A stretch of DNA of 64,000 nucleotides from Ornithodoros turicata (Eukaryota; Arthropoda; Arachnida; Ixodida; Argasidae), in the NCBI RefSeq assembly GCF_037126465.1, contig NC_088204.1, positions 65,037,807 to 65,101,806 of the forward strand. Direction: 5' to 3'. Each line of letters begins with the position of its first letter. The stretch's first letter is position 1. The notes under the pieces are model-generated. The model was given only the letters and a program-made list of their open reading frames with translations, was not told the DNA's origin and searched no databases. A program made the translations under genes and the position numbers. This document shows, piece after piece, positions 23,227 to 34,120 of this stretch.

Positions 23227-23478
23227 CTGCACAATGGTATTATCGTTCTTTACCAGCTGCCTCGGGCAGTTTAATGGGTGCAGTCACGCTAGAAATATCA
23301 CCTATCTGCCTCGCATTGAAGAGGCTTGCGAAGAGTGCCCCCTCTGAGCGAAGACGAGCTCGTGGTCTGCGTGACGCTACAGTTATACATCAGTTGCATT
23401 ACTTTGAAGCTATTCAGTGACTGTAGCTCAACCTTAGTACACAGCTACAACCCTATAGTTCCGAACTGTCTTCAAATA

Positions 23479-23960
23479 CAAGGGTCGTTCTAGGTTGACC
23501 TATACTTTTATTGCTTAAATACAATGGGATATTGGGGAAGCACAAAACTACGTCAGTTTTTCAAAGTGTTCACTGTGCGCATCTAGACACTGCTGCCATC
23601 GCTGTGGCAACCTTTCATGCCTTTGGCGTAGAAAGAAGTGGGCGTAGTCCCTGCAGGATATCTTTGTGGAGTGCTTCATGTGTAGCAGGGCTTCATGTGT
23701 GTAACGTCTTTCCTCCAATGGTAAACGCTTGGGGCTAAGTCTGGGCTGTAAGGGGCACGGGGCAAAACCTCCAAGCACATTTCGGCCAGAGTTGCTACCG
23801 TCAAATTCGCCGTGTGAGGACGGGCATTGTCGTGAAGAAGAACGACAGTTCCGGGCAACGTCCCATGCTCTTCCTTGGGAACTGCGTTTCGCACTGCACC
23901 CTTTCCCAACGTGGAGTAGTACTGGGTAGGATACATTTGATTTTTATGAGGAGGGGGCGT
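23479..23960 (-). pseudogene. mariner transposase C-terminal fragment with 3' TIR
   Basis: On the minus strand VVLLHDNARPHTAN is followed by VLPRAPYSPDLAPS, the catalytic-domain signature (D of HDN and D of SPDLAPSD) of mariner transposases; it ends with a typical C-terminal helix segment (RWQQCLDAHSEHFEKL). The plus-strand edge tacaagggtcgttctaggttgacc (23479-23502) is the expected terminal repeat. The final D of the second motif reads V (APSVYH), a frame change lies near 23715, and the N-terminal half is missing, so it cannot transpose. Confidence 0.88.
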
Positions 23961-24269
23961 GTGAGCTCCAAACTGTGTGTTTCAGCCTCATCGCCATTAT
24001 CATCATCAGGATGCAGTGACGAAGTAGTGGGCAGTATTATCTCGTCGTGATGCATTGAACATTTCTAGGTAGTTTCCCTACTTTATGATTAGCTATAATA
24101 CGGCCCATTGTTGCCCAAATTGTTAGGTAGTCACTGTACGTACCATCCATGAATTGAATTGAATGAACACAATTCATACCTTTATTAACTGCGAACTTCT
24201 TTCTTTCTTTTTTTTTCGACAAGAAAAAAATCTAGGCATGGCGTACGTTGCTTGCTGAAACACTTGGGA

Positions 24270-24496
24270 TATAGGTGTCTCTCAACACGCTCTACAACTT
24301 TCTAATTCACACTTTGGCCCAAAGATAACTAATTAAAAATTAGCTAATTAATTGCGATTAATTAATTTATTAGACGCAATGAAAAATACTGGCGATTAGG
24401 GCACGCGACTCTTTACAACGTCCAACAGTATCCACAGCCATATAGGGCACTTCGTTCTTTTTAAAACTCTTCGTGCACGTTTCTTGAAACACCCTG
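24270..24496. mobile_element. CAGGGTGT-type foldback element, weak copy
   Basis: The right end is TTCTTGAAACACCCTG followed by TA. The left end is a decayed ataggtgtctctcaac. The interior has aattaaaaattagctaattaattgc-type symmetry. It is grouped with the better copies at 26669, 44472 and 45602 by the terminal motif. Confidence 0.45.
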
Positions 24497-24510
24497 TATA
24501 ACATCTGCAT

Positions 24511-26470
24511 ATGGACCTCTGTCACCGGTCGAGACACTGTTCAACGCTGGTTACAATGCGCCTGGGATACTATTGTAGAATACCTTGCCGACCGAGGTTA
24601 TCGGTCTCCTCCGTTAAGACCGTTGCCATGGCATTCACACGACGCTCATATACCAAAATTATCCATAGTGGGCCACCGCTGGACTTTGTGCCTCATTGCA
24701 AGTACCTTGGCGTGACACTCGACGGAGACATGACGTGGTCCCGGCACGTAAAAACAATAGCCACCAAGACCAGAGGCTTTGTAAATGCTCTACGTTGCAT
24801 TGCTGGATCTTCGTGCGGCCCTCCATGCGCTGACCTCCATCACGGGCACACAGCGTTGATTCTGGGCACATTGTGGTACAGCCTGCCTATTCAACACGGC
24901 CTCAGCGTATCCGGAGAGTGTGAGCTTCTAATATTCAGGTCCGAAGCTCCCCGCGTCTGTTTGGGAATTCCCAGAACGACAGAGACATACTCTGTCCTGG
25001 CAGAGGCACGCGAAACGACAGCAGGCGTCCTACGGGACGTGGAAGTGGATTTATGCGCGTTACCTCACACAGCGCCCCTACCATGATCTTCGGCTGATCG
25101 ATATCGACTGTCCGTACTCCTGCTTTGGCAGCGCTGTTGACCGCCTGAAACTATGCCTCCTCACCACACAATCAGTGCGTTCTTATGCCCCTCCAATGTG
25201 GACTCTTCGCAGTCCTCCTGTATGTGACCACATTCCTGGTCTTCTGAAGAAAAATGTTGTGCCTCCCGTTGTTGCTCATCAACGTACGCTAAAGCACCTC
25301 AGCTCAGCTTACTCTCAACGACTGCATGCGTACACCGATGGATCAGTGTCTCAAGGCGGTTCAACAGCAGCCTTTCACATCCCGCATGAAAACCTTGAAG
25401 TGGCGCAGAGACTCCTCTACAAAACGTCATCTACAGAGTCAGAGCACTTCGCCATACTGACCGCGTTGAACCACATTGAGGGATCAGCGCCTTGCGCGCG
25501 GACTGCGTTCACGGACAGTATAAGGCAGCGCTAGAGGCTCTGGCAAATTATTGTACCAGAATAATCGCGGCCTATAGACACCATGATGGTCGCAACATAC
25601 AACCGACTTCTATCCTCGGGTCATAGCCAGTGCTTCCAATGGGTACCCAGTCACGCCAACCTGCACGGAAACACCCGCGCAGACGCCTTAGCTCGTCGGG
25701 CACATGGGGACGTCCCCGTCAATAACTGTCCACTACCACTTTCAGCCACAGCATGTCGATTACAGATACGCCGAATCCGCCACAGCGGCACTCGGCAATT
25801 TCAAGAGGGCGCTGTGCGAATAAACGATCATCTCCATCCATCGACCCGTCGAAGGATTTCGTTGCCACACACCGCTGCTCGCGTCGAGAAGCGTCCATTC
25901 TACACCGACTACGACTTAATGTCGCCAGGACACCTCTGCTTCTCTGTAAAATGAGTCTTCTCCTCTCGCCCAAATGCCCCACTTTCGCTGTCGAACCTGA
26001 TATTCCACATCTTCTCCTCGACTGCCGCAGATTCGACACCCCTCGAGCCGCGCTCAGACGACGCCTACTCGAGCTGCGTGTTTTCTCTGGCCACTCTGCT
26101 CGGCCCAGTACGACATCCCACACAGCGGTCTGTGACAAAAGGAGTTTTGACGCTCCTCAGCGACACAGGTCTCATGAACAGCCTGTGTGGGCTCAGGTCC
26201 TCATTCTTCAGTGTCCTACCCTCACCATCTCACGCTCATACGCATTGCCCTCATCTTTTTTTTTTAATCTCATCTTTGTCTTTAATCTATTTCATTTTGC
26301 CTCTCACCTTTTGTTAGTTTCTCCTTTTCAATTCCCAGTTCTTTTCGTTTCTTTTTATTTTACTTTCATTTAATTTTCTTTTTCCTTCCTTTTTCTTTTT
26401 TTGGGCAGAATAGCAAACCGACATGCCATTTGGCTGACCTGTCCTCCCGTTTTTTTTTTTCGTTCAGTGT
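24511..26470 (+). pseudogene. I-like LINE: RT end, RNase H, zinc segment and 3' UTR
   Basis: The C-terminal half of a LINE with its 3' end. The RT end has PSLSVSSVKTVAMAFTRR and KYLGVTLDGDMTWSRHVK (24590-24750). RNase H follows as HAYTDGSVSQGGSTAAFHIP (25330), SSTESEHFAILTALNHIEG (25430), FTDS (25510) and QWVPSHANLHGNTRADALAR (25640), so all expected acidic and histidine positions are visible. The C-terminal segment has LHRLRLNVARTPLL and CPTFAVEPDIPHLLLDC. It ends near 26150, then a pyrimidine-rich 3' UTR with ggcagaatagcaaaccgac and ttggctgacc. Frame changes near 25090, 25530 and 25780 break it. Confidence 0.88.
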
Positions 26471-26668
26471 TCTACTAAATATACCCCCCCCCCCCCCCTT
26501 GTATAACACGTGGGCAAGAGATTACCACCTCTGTTTGATAGAATGTAACAATCCCCGGGGCTAGCACACAGAAGAGTACAAAACACGACCTCTAGAGCTT
26601 TCAGACCATAGAACAACTAAATCGGGCAACCGTCAAACAAGGCACGACTTACTTCCCACGGGCTTATA

Positions 26669-27545
26669 CAGGGTGTCCCAGAAAACGTGTCATTGACTTA
26701 TAATAAAAAAACTACGCCACCTAGAATCATGCGGTCAACAGCATTTGTTCTTATTAGGTTTTTTCCACCTCCTAATGTGAATGTCATGTACTCCAAGTTT
26801 AATTATGTAAATATTTGCGAACTGAACTCGGAAATTTGCCAAGTAAAGGTCACTTTTTTACCCCACCAATATGAAGAGCGTGCCCAATTCACTGAAATTC
26901 ATGATAATTCACAGTCACATTCACGAGCTATCCCATCCGAAAAAACAGCCGAATATCATGCTTTTCGGAGCACCGGACCATAGCGCGCGATGACTTTTTG
27001 AGCGCAATCGCTCTCAGTGCGACGAAAGGAGGTTCCGAAGCAAGCCCACAGAATGACAGTAGAAAAAGTAACACTTCCTAAAATTGGGAGAGGGAAGGCA
27101 TTATCCCAGCGAAAGTCGAACGTGATAAGCCGTGCCTGTTTTATCTCTTTCTGCGATGTCGGGGAGGGCTGGGTTTCCAACCTCCTTTCGTCGGACTGAC
27201 AAAGATTGCGCTGAAAAATTCATCGTGTGCTATTCTGTGCGACCTCCGTAGAGCATGATGTTCGGCTATTTTTTCCGATGGGATAGCCCCTGAATATCCC
27301 TGTCAATTATCATTAATTTGACTAAATTAGACACGCTCTTCACATTGGTGGGGTAAAAAAGTGACTTTTACTAGGCAAATTTCCGACTTAAGCTCGCAAA
27401 AATTTACATAATTAAACTTACGTAACACGGCATTCACATGATGAGGTGGCAAAAACCCAGTAAGAACAAATGCCATTGACCGCATGACTCTAAGTGGTGT
27501 AGTTTTTTAATTATAATTCAATGACACGTTTTCTGGGACACCCTG
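26669..27545. mobile_element. Large foldback element, CAGGGTGTCCC termini, TA flanks
   Basis: Left end TA-CAGGGTGTCCCAGAAAACG, right end the inverse followed by TA. Arms of roughly 370 bp (26669-27045 and 27175-27545) pair nearly throughout, including gtgacttttttaccccacc-type and cgaaaggaggtt segments, around a centre of about 130 bp. The TA target duplication and termini suggest mobilisation by a Tc1/mariner-type transposase. No ORF of note is inside. Confidence 0.85.
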
Positions 27546-28129
27546 TATATCTCGCGTGAAAGAATAACTGAATCACATTGGACGACCTGTATCATCTGAA
27601 ACTATTTAGCCTTGAGAGATATGCCTCATCCATGTCAGTTTAACATCGTACTGGAAAGAACAATAATATAAAGCACAACCTTCTTCGTATAATGTCCAAG
27701 GCATCTTATTCTGTTTCCGATATATCTCTCTCTCTCTGCTCCTGTTCGTTTCCTGACTCATCCTCACTCCATGTATTTGTTGTTGTTATTGTTGTTCCGC
27801 TCGACACAACCTACAGTTTACCTGTGGCGAAAAATAAAATGAAAATATATAATGTCTGAAAGATATAATATAAAGATATCAGAAAATGCGATCGGATAGA
27901 TCTCGAGATGACGATGATGATGATGACGACGACGACCGACGACGGTAACCAGAAAATAAATAAATAAAATAAAAATAAGAAAAACGGGGACAAGGCTCAT
28001 AGATACCAGAAGGGAATTTTACATTATCTTTCATTATGTTCAGCACACGTCTGCCTGAACGTATGAGAGTTGCTGTAATCGCGAGGAGCATCGCCAAACA
28101 TATCCGCATGAGTGGCGAGAAAATAAACG

Positions 28130-28335
28130 AAGTATGAAGGGGAAACTGTTCCCCCTGGAGTTTTTTATTTTTCATTTGTCTTTTTGTTATTTCTTTTTTC
28201 TCTCTCTCTCTCTCTTATATTTATGTTTTTTTTTTCTTTAAGGAATAGCAAGCCGCCGTGCTGCATGGCTGACCTTTCCCCTTGCTTTTTCTTCTTTTTA
28301 TTTCTTTTGCCAATAAATTCCCCCCCCCCCCCCTG
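28130..28335 (+). repeat. LINE 3'-tail copy
   Basis: Pyrimidine-rich DNA with (TC)n, then ggaatagcaagccgccgtgc, catggctgacctttcccc, T-rich and a C run (28320-28333). Same family as the tail at 26400-26470. Confidence 0.65.
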
Positions 28336-29380
28336 GAGTCGCGTTTTATATACGTACATTCCTAGAACTGGGTGTCTGTGTTTTCTATTGTAGAAAAACC
28401 TAGAGCTTGGGCAAGGGAACGAACAGGAAGGACGACACGACACAAGTGTGTTTTACATTTTATGGAAAATTGTTCTCGTGGTGTAGCGGAGAAACAGTCC
28501 GCCTCTACGCGAAATTATAGCGGAAATACGTTCTCGGCTACCGATTGAAGATATTCCATAATCGCTACCTCGCTACCCCCGAAAAAAGCACGGAATATAG
28601 TAGCGCGGCGCCACCCGCTACGTACAATGCTTGACTCGTAGTCGATGCTCTCCTTTCCTCACTGCCCTTTCATGCCCGCGAATGTCGGTCTGTATACTTC
28701 CTTTTTCTTTTTTTTTTTTCGGTTACAGCACTTGTAGCTCTGTCACGGGCATGTTGGTACATACTTGAGAACAGGTGGTTTATCCAGAATCCCAAGCACG
28801 GGTAGGAGGTGCAAAAAAGCGTGTGTGTGTGTGGGGGGAAGTCATTATTACAGTTAAGTCACTACAGCTTGTACACAGGTTAAAAAGTAATAGGGGTGTC
28901 TGCAAACATTAGAGGGGGGTCTGGGTAAATCACTGCTGGACAGTAGAAGCGCTAAAAAAAGCCGTATAGGACCGAACGGTAGACGCACATATTATATGCG
29001 CACTCCATGTATAATTAAGCTTCCGTGCTTTTCTTTATTTAGCTATTATGCGCACAGTGTTTGTGTCCTTCAGCCCTTCGGCTTGTGTTTTTCTTTTTTT
29101 TTTTTTTGCGCCTTGATGATGATGATGATGATGATGATTGAAAGAAAAAAAATGGGCCTTCATTCTCACAAACTCTATACTCCTATCATACATGACCTAT
29201 CAGTGGCGACAACAGAAGCCTAGCCCCATCTATCGAACAGTCTTTGAAGCCTCACATGCTCTTCTGCATTCAGGAGTGTGTGCGTACTAATCAATGCCCA
29301 CGAATATTTTTAAATATAGTACACATTATATTACAGCACGCAGGTTTGGTTTATACAGTCAATATACAGCAGACTCAGTA
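28336..29380. other. No gene seen; GATG microsatellite at 29115-29138
   Basis: Short simple-sequence tracts (GT near 28820, GAT at 29115) and T runs only. ggaaggacgacacgacacaag (28415-28445) resembles the hairpin at 37173-37244. Confidence 0.45.
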
Positions 29381-29391
29381 TAACGTATAAT

Positions 29392-29553
29392 CAGGGGCGG
29401 ATCTAGGATTTTCCGGAGGGGGGGGGGGGGGGGGTCCGATGTGGACACGTGCCACGTGCATGTTGAGATTGGTCCATTGAACCCTATGTTCAAGTCTGCA
29501 ATTGAGGGGGATTCGGACCCCTGGACCCCCCCCCCCCCCAGAATCCGCGCCTG
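29392..29553. mobile_element. hAT MITE with perfect 8-bp TSD
   Basis: Terminal inverted repeats CAGGGGCGGATCTAGGATTT and AGAATCCGCGCCTG enclose 162 bp. CGTATAAT is present exactly on both sides (29384-29391, 29554-29561), the 8-bp duplication expected of hAT. Long G (29418-29434) and C (29525-29539) runs are part of the arms. It is one of the best-preserved insertions here, so it is probably among the youngest. Confidence 0.95.
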
Positions 29554-29559
29554 CGTATA

Positions 29560-29745
29560 ATGAGTATAAAAGCGGCGTAAGCGACGATTCGATATATGCG
29601 GAGATGGCACAAAACAGTGACTGTAGCTACGAAAGTGCGCGGAAGCTTTGGGGGAGTCTTACAGCAAGCATACTAAGCAAATCAGCCGTGGATGAGCACC
29701 TTGACAGACTTCTTATTTTTGAGTTAAAAAGAAGAAAATAAGACG
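29560..29745 (+). other. Unrecognised open segment
   Basis: A frame open to a TAA near 29741 carries DDSIYAEMAQNSDCSYESAR and DEHLDRLLIFELKRRK, a charged helical-looking end. It has no start (it reads back into the hAT MITE) and no recognised family. It could be an exon end or an old transposon piece. Confidence 0.2.
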
Positions 29746-29898
29746 TAACCGGGGTTTTGCCTTGGGTTTTGCCCGGCACACCTCACGCCTTGGATGAGAT
29801 ATCGATGTTGACTCGAAACGAAACCCCTCGACTGGATGAGATCCTCCCTGCTTTCCTCGAGTGATACACAGTAGCGCACCTGTTTCCTTCAAGCCCAA

Positions 29899-30251
29899 TG
29901 GCAACTCAAGTGGAGGAGAAGCGCTTCTTCCTCAATACCCACAAGGATCGTTTCAGAATACGGCCCTTGAAGTTTTACGGCCCTCTGTTTAGTGGCAGTT
30001 AAATCCGCGCCTCAAGTTTTGCTGACCATGCAAGGTACATGGACGGAAAGATGTGCGACATTTTTTCAACCATTGAAGAAGAGCGACGTCAGCTGTACAA
30101 GCTCACTCCAGGTTGTCGTCCGTTCGGTCTTCCGTCGGCTCGGCCTTCGTACTATGCGGAGTCGGATGGCAGTACACTACCAACAATCCGACTCAAAACG
30201 TATATATTTCGGTCAACACAGGGTGAAACTTCAAATAAAATGATAATTTAA
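29899..30251 (+). pseudogene. Unrecognised coding-like segment with one in-frame stop
   Basis: From an ATG at about 29899 the frame reads MATQVEEKRFFLNTHKDRFR, a stop near 30001, then continues with DHARYMDGKMCDIFSTIEEE and LPSARPSYYAESDG to a TAA at 30249-30251. The composition on both sides of the stop is protein-like. An AATAAA (30234-30239) overlaps the end. The stop may mean decay or an unseen intron. I do not recognise the family; transposon origin is likely in this context but unproven. Confidence 0.3.
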
Positions 30252-30340
30252 AAACAAATATCGTTTTCATTCTATTCTGTATTATTCTTTCATTTTTGAG
30301 TGACCTCAACTTTCACCTCGCATATTCCGCACCGGAGAAA

Positions 30341-30438
30341 GGGAAAAGGCTTTGAGAGCCGCCGATATTACGAACATAATCATCAGAAGAAGAGTCTTTG
30401 TTCGAAATATCGGCGACGCTCGTCCCGAGGCTTTTCCC
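30341..30438. repeat. Foldback hairpin
   Basis: GGGAAAAGGCTTTGAGAGC at the left faces GCTCGTCCCGAGGCTTTTCCC-type sequence at the right, with gccgatatt/aatatcggc inside. A G-rich block (17-base G run, 30454-30470) follows immediately. Confidence 0.6.
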
Positions 30439-30474
30439 TCAAGATTTCCTCGAGGGGGGGGGGGGGGGGGTAAG

Positions 30475-30575
30475 GGGGGAGGGGGGGTGACGTGGGGATT
30501 CGAGCGGTCTCCCGGTCTAGATAGGCGGCGGGTTGCTCGGGGAAGGGATGAAAGGGGGGTGGGGGTCCCCTATGG
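30475..30575 (+). repeat. Dispersed repeat shared with 21090-21190
   Basis: ggggattcgagcggtctcc, ggttgctcggggaagggatg. Same order as the copy at 21090. Confidence 0.6.
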
Positions 30576-31465
30576 TTCGCTGGATTTTATACCGTTTCGG
30601 AGCTGAGGGTACGTCCAGTGAGCGACAGGCAATTCCATGCCCCTCTTAATCGACCCCCTCTCGCAGGCCATTCGGATGAAACAACCCTGCCGTTCTTCTT
30701 ATCAACGTCGACAGTTAACAAATCGCTCGAACGTCTTTATTTTGTCCTTTCCTTTCTTTCTTTTTTTTTTGCTCGCAACATCCGACCATTAATTTTCCAA
30801 ATCTTTCTGCTTTTTCATTCAAGCCCAGTTATAGCTAAACAAAGAAAATGGACCTCCATCAACCTCGGGCAGCACTGCTTTATCACCAAAAGGGTCCAAC
30901 GTTTCGATCCTCTCGGTCGCATTTCCTGGTTTGGATTTGCTCCCTTTATGTTATTCGTTAAACCTGCTCATATCAGAAACCCTACACAGATTTATAACCT
31001 GCCTCCCACCCTCCCTCCTCTCCTCTCGACATTGTTATCCGATCTGACAGGACAATGGATAGTAGGTTTTACTGTTCCAACTCCGCCGTATCGACGTTAA
31101 GAGCCGTGAACATGTTGATGCATATAAATGACTATAAATGAGACGTCAGCGCAGCCCTGTTATCGCACTTTCGGAGTTCGGCGGGGGAGGGTGATGTGAT
31201 TAATGTATTTTGACGCGGGCCAAAGACCTCGTCTGATAACGCTGGTAACGGATAAAGGTGGTGTGCGTTAACCGGTTTCATTGTGTTTCGTACGTATATT
31301 TGACTCGCCCGCTACGACTTTCTCTTTGTGCATTTTTCTGGCGAAAGGCAATGCCCGTTGTGGACTGGCCGACTCCTTCGTCCAGTGCACCACAGGTTCG
31401 TCGGAGATCTTCGAAACTGGTGCGGCTCGGACTCAATACTTCGCAACAAATGCAGGTACGGGGTG
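30576..31465. other. No gene seen
   Basis: A plus-strand frame (30618-31100) is open for 160 codons but is low in recognisable features and hydrophobic in patches. No homology was recognised. Confidence 0.35.
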
Positions 31466-31469
31466 TCCT

Positions 31470-31692
31470 AAAATGGCGACATACACGGGAAATTGGCTAC
31501 TTTTGGCTATTTTCTGCGGGTATGTTGGCGACTTTTCAGCATTTTGACCCGACAACCTTATAATGGTTACATAGGGGGGGAATTGGCCACTTTTGTATAC
31601 TTCCTCAGGGGGGCGTTGGCGATTTCTCAGCATTTTGACCTGGCAACCTTATAATGACTACATACTCGGAGAATCGGCTCCTTTTGTCTATA
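31470..31692 (+). repeat. Tandem repeat, about 91-bp unit, ~2.5 copies
   Basis: ttggcga-t-tcagcattttgacc and aaccttataatg recur with a 91-bp step (31537 and 31628), with a partial unit before. It abuts the hAT-like end at 31694. Confidence 0.65.
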
Positions 31693-31693
31693 C

Positions 31694-32080
31694 CAGGGGT
31701 GCCGAACTCATGCGTGTCCGCGGGCCGCATTGAGCCATGGAGGAACTACGCGGGCCGCATACCACGGCTTTGGGGTAGCCTGTTTCTGATATAGACGACA
31801 CAGCACACAACTGAAAACGAAATAAAATATTTGAGTTACTTCGCGTTGCTGAATCACAGGGTCTGCTATCCTTTTTAGTTTGCTGTGAAGGAGCTCATTA
31901 TTTTGTTCCCCATATCCCCACCAGCAATGGGGTAGAGTGTCGCCTCTGGCGATGAACGTCCCCTCCCTCCATCTAAAAAAAAAGTTGTTGTTGTTGTTAT
32001 TTGCTGTATCATGAGGAAACTTGGCACCTCTTGTTTTTAACAATTGCGTCAACATCGCGTGGAAGTGACTGCGCAATGGA
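31694..32080 (-). repeat. hAT-like element end and flanking open frame
   Basis: CAGGGGTGCCGAACTCATG with gcgggccgcattgagcc is a hAT-type terminal region. On the minus strand a frame (32076-31708) runs into it without recognised transposase motifs. The opposite terminus was not found. Confidence 0.45.
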
Positions 32081-33425
32081 AATCGTAAGGACGGTTGAGG
32101 TGTTCGTTTGTTAGTTGTGGGCGTAACGTTGATTTATTCAGGTTCATCACAAAAAACGCCTGCTCGCAGACTTATGTTGACATTATCTCGCGACGTAAAG
32201 CCACGAATTATTATTATTAGACGTATGTTGATACCGAACATCGATAGGCTTGATAACATACGCAACTGCAGATAATTTCGCTAAACGTTAGTCATCAGGA
32301 ACGTTTTCAACAACTGCGGAAAACGGCGAGCCAAAAAGCAACATTGTGTGTGTGTGTGTGCGCGCGTGTGCGTTCGTTCGTTCGTTCCTATATACGCTGC
32401 ACGCTATAGACGTTGCCTCGTTGGACCCGACATAGTTTCACCGCCGTACCTTATGGGTAAAGCCAAGTTGGTGTCTGCTTCGGCACATTGCATTTATGAA
32501 ATTGCATTTGAGGAGATCGATGAGATCAATCTTGCTTTATGGTACCTTGAAAGAGCACGGAGCGCTCAAAACGCGAATGAAGCCAACCGAATGATGTTAG
32601 CAGTCGAATATCGTATAGACGCCACGCCAGGAAGTTTCATTGCGTCTAATTAATTAATTTGATAGGACCAATCATCCAACTTTAAAGTATTGGTTCAAGG
32701 GTGGGGGTGTGAATTTGAAAGTCGTGGGGCTGCTTGGAAAACACCCGACGGGTGTGTTTCTAACGGGTTACGCGCTGTGTGGCTTCTTGTATTCTTTCTT
32801 TTTTTCTTACGCCCGAAAAGGGAAAGGTGCGTGAAACTCGCGCGCACAAGTTGTCACGTGGTGTGTTTTCTTTTCTTCTCCTGTTCTTTTTTTTTTTTTT
32901 TTTTTTGCACGTGAGTGTTAGACGTTTTGCCATGCGAGTGAGATGTGAATCAAATGGATGGAGCACACATTTACACATGATAGGTGAGACATGCTCCGCA
33001 GACGGCCGAGTACAAACTATTCCCCCCCCCCGCTCTTTTTATTTATTTTTTGTCATACTTTAGTCTCAGGAGCGAAACATATACCCCAACGACAATCGAT
33101 CAATCCATCCGGATTGTCTGATGACGTGAAATTACGTTAAATAGTAACGTGAAATAGTAACCTTGTCGATTCCGACGTTTAGCCAATCCTACGCTTTCAT
33201 CGTTTGTTTGTTTGTAAGAGGAAAAAAAGATGAGAATTGAACTCGTTTCCCGACTTGTTCTGCTACTCCTAACATAAATTCTCCCCCCACCCCAAAAATA
33301 CTTCTCATGTGCTCTACTCGCAAGTTCGCTATTCACTATGCACATTTTTTTCGCTATTCGGAAGTCCACTATTCACATGTTCACAAGAAGTCCACTATTC
33401 ACAATTATCCCAGGATCATGCACAG
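32081..33425. other. No gene seen
   Basis: Contains a repeat-tail match at 32188-32220, a GT tract (32346-32372) and T or C runs near 32887 and 33021. A plus-strand frame (32348-32653) with ASAHCIYEIAFEEIDEINLA is coding-like but unrecognised. Confidence 0.4.
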
Positions 33426-33426
33426 A

Positions 33427-33869
33427 GAATCCTAAAAGGTTGTGCCCATCCCACAGCTCTGAACAAACTTCACAAGTGCCGCCAAGGCCGTATCCCTCGT
33501 GTTCGGTGCCCAAAGTCCCAACACCTTCACTATATGCCCTGCTGTCTAGTCGAGCAAGTGTAGCTTTCAGTGAAGCTCTTTGAGACGCATACCTATAGTG
33601 CAGTGCATTATAATATACTCACTATCCTCCACCGTTGCACAAACCGAACAATTCGATGAGTCGGCTCTTCCAATTTTATGAAGAAAATGACGGCCATAAG
33701 GCACAGTCAACCGACACCGGTGTAAAAACGTCTGAACAGAGCGCGGTAACGTAGACGGAACACAGAACTTCAGCTCCGGATCTATGCGATGTAGCAGCGA
33801 CAAATCACTGCAATTGTACCCATTGCCGTCTGCATAGTTCAACGGTATTCTTGTAGCATACAGCAACAC
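33427..33869 (-). pseudogene. LINE C-terminal fragment, same family as 17657-20010
   Basis: FLHRCRLTVPYGRHFLHKIG, then CSVCATVEDSEYIIMHC, closely follow the C-terminal zinc segment at 18050-17880. After a frame change near 33565 it continues as HIVKVLGLWAPNTRDTALAA to a stop near 33428, matching the end of the other copy. It is truncated upstream, where an (AT)n tract follows. Confidence 0.82.
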
Positions 33870-33939
33870 AGTAATTTTGTTTGATTTTGATTATATATAT
33901 ATATATATAAAAAACGGAAGATATTGAATTCGTCACCTG

Positions 33940-34120
33940 CACATACATTTATTTATTTATTTATTTATTAGTTTCACGTGCCCGCCAACAGCGTGAGCCT
34001 ACATAGAGGTGCACGGAAAGAAGATTAACTTACAAAACGATAAAAAGTTACAAAGAGGATAAAAATAAAGTAAAATTAGCAAAAATGTCCAGTAAAATTA
34101 GCAAAAATGGTGTAAGTTTC
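33940..34120 (-). repeat. Probable non-LTR 3' end with TTTA tail
   Basis: A (TTTA)n tract (33953-33970) is followed by gtttcacgtgcccgccaac and gcctacatagaggtgcac. On the minus strand this reads as an element 3' end with a TAAA simple tail. agtaaaattagcaaaaatg occurs twice at 34070 and 34091. Confidence 0.4.

Noticed and set aside
23031..23347. 104-codon plus-strand frame with a signal-peptide-like stretch
   Set aside because: No domain; the opposite strand has a better-supported terminal-exon signal.
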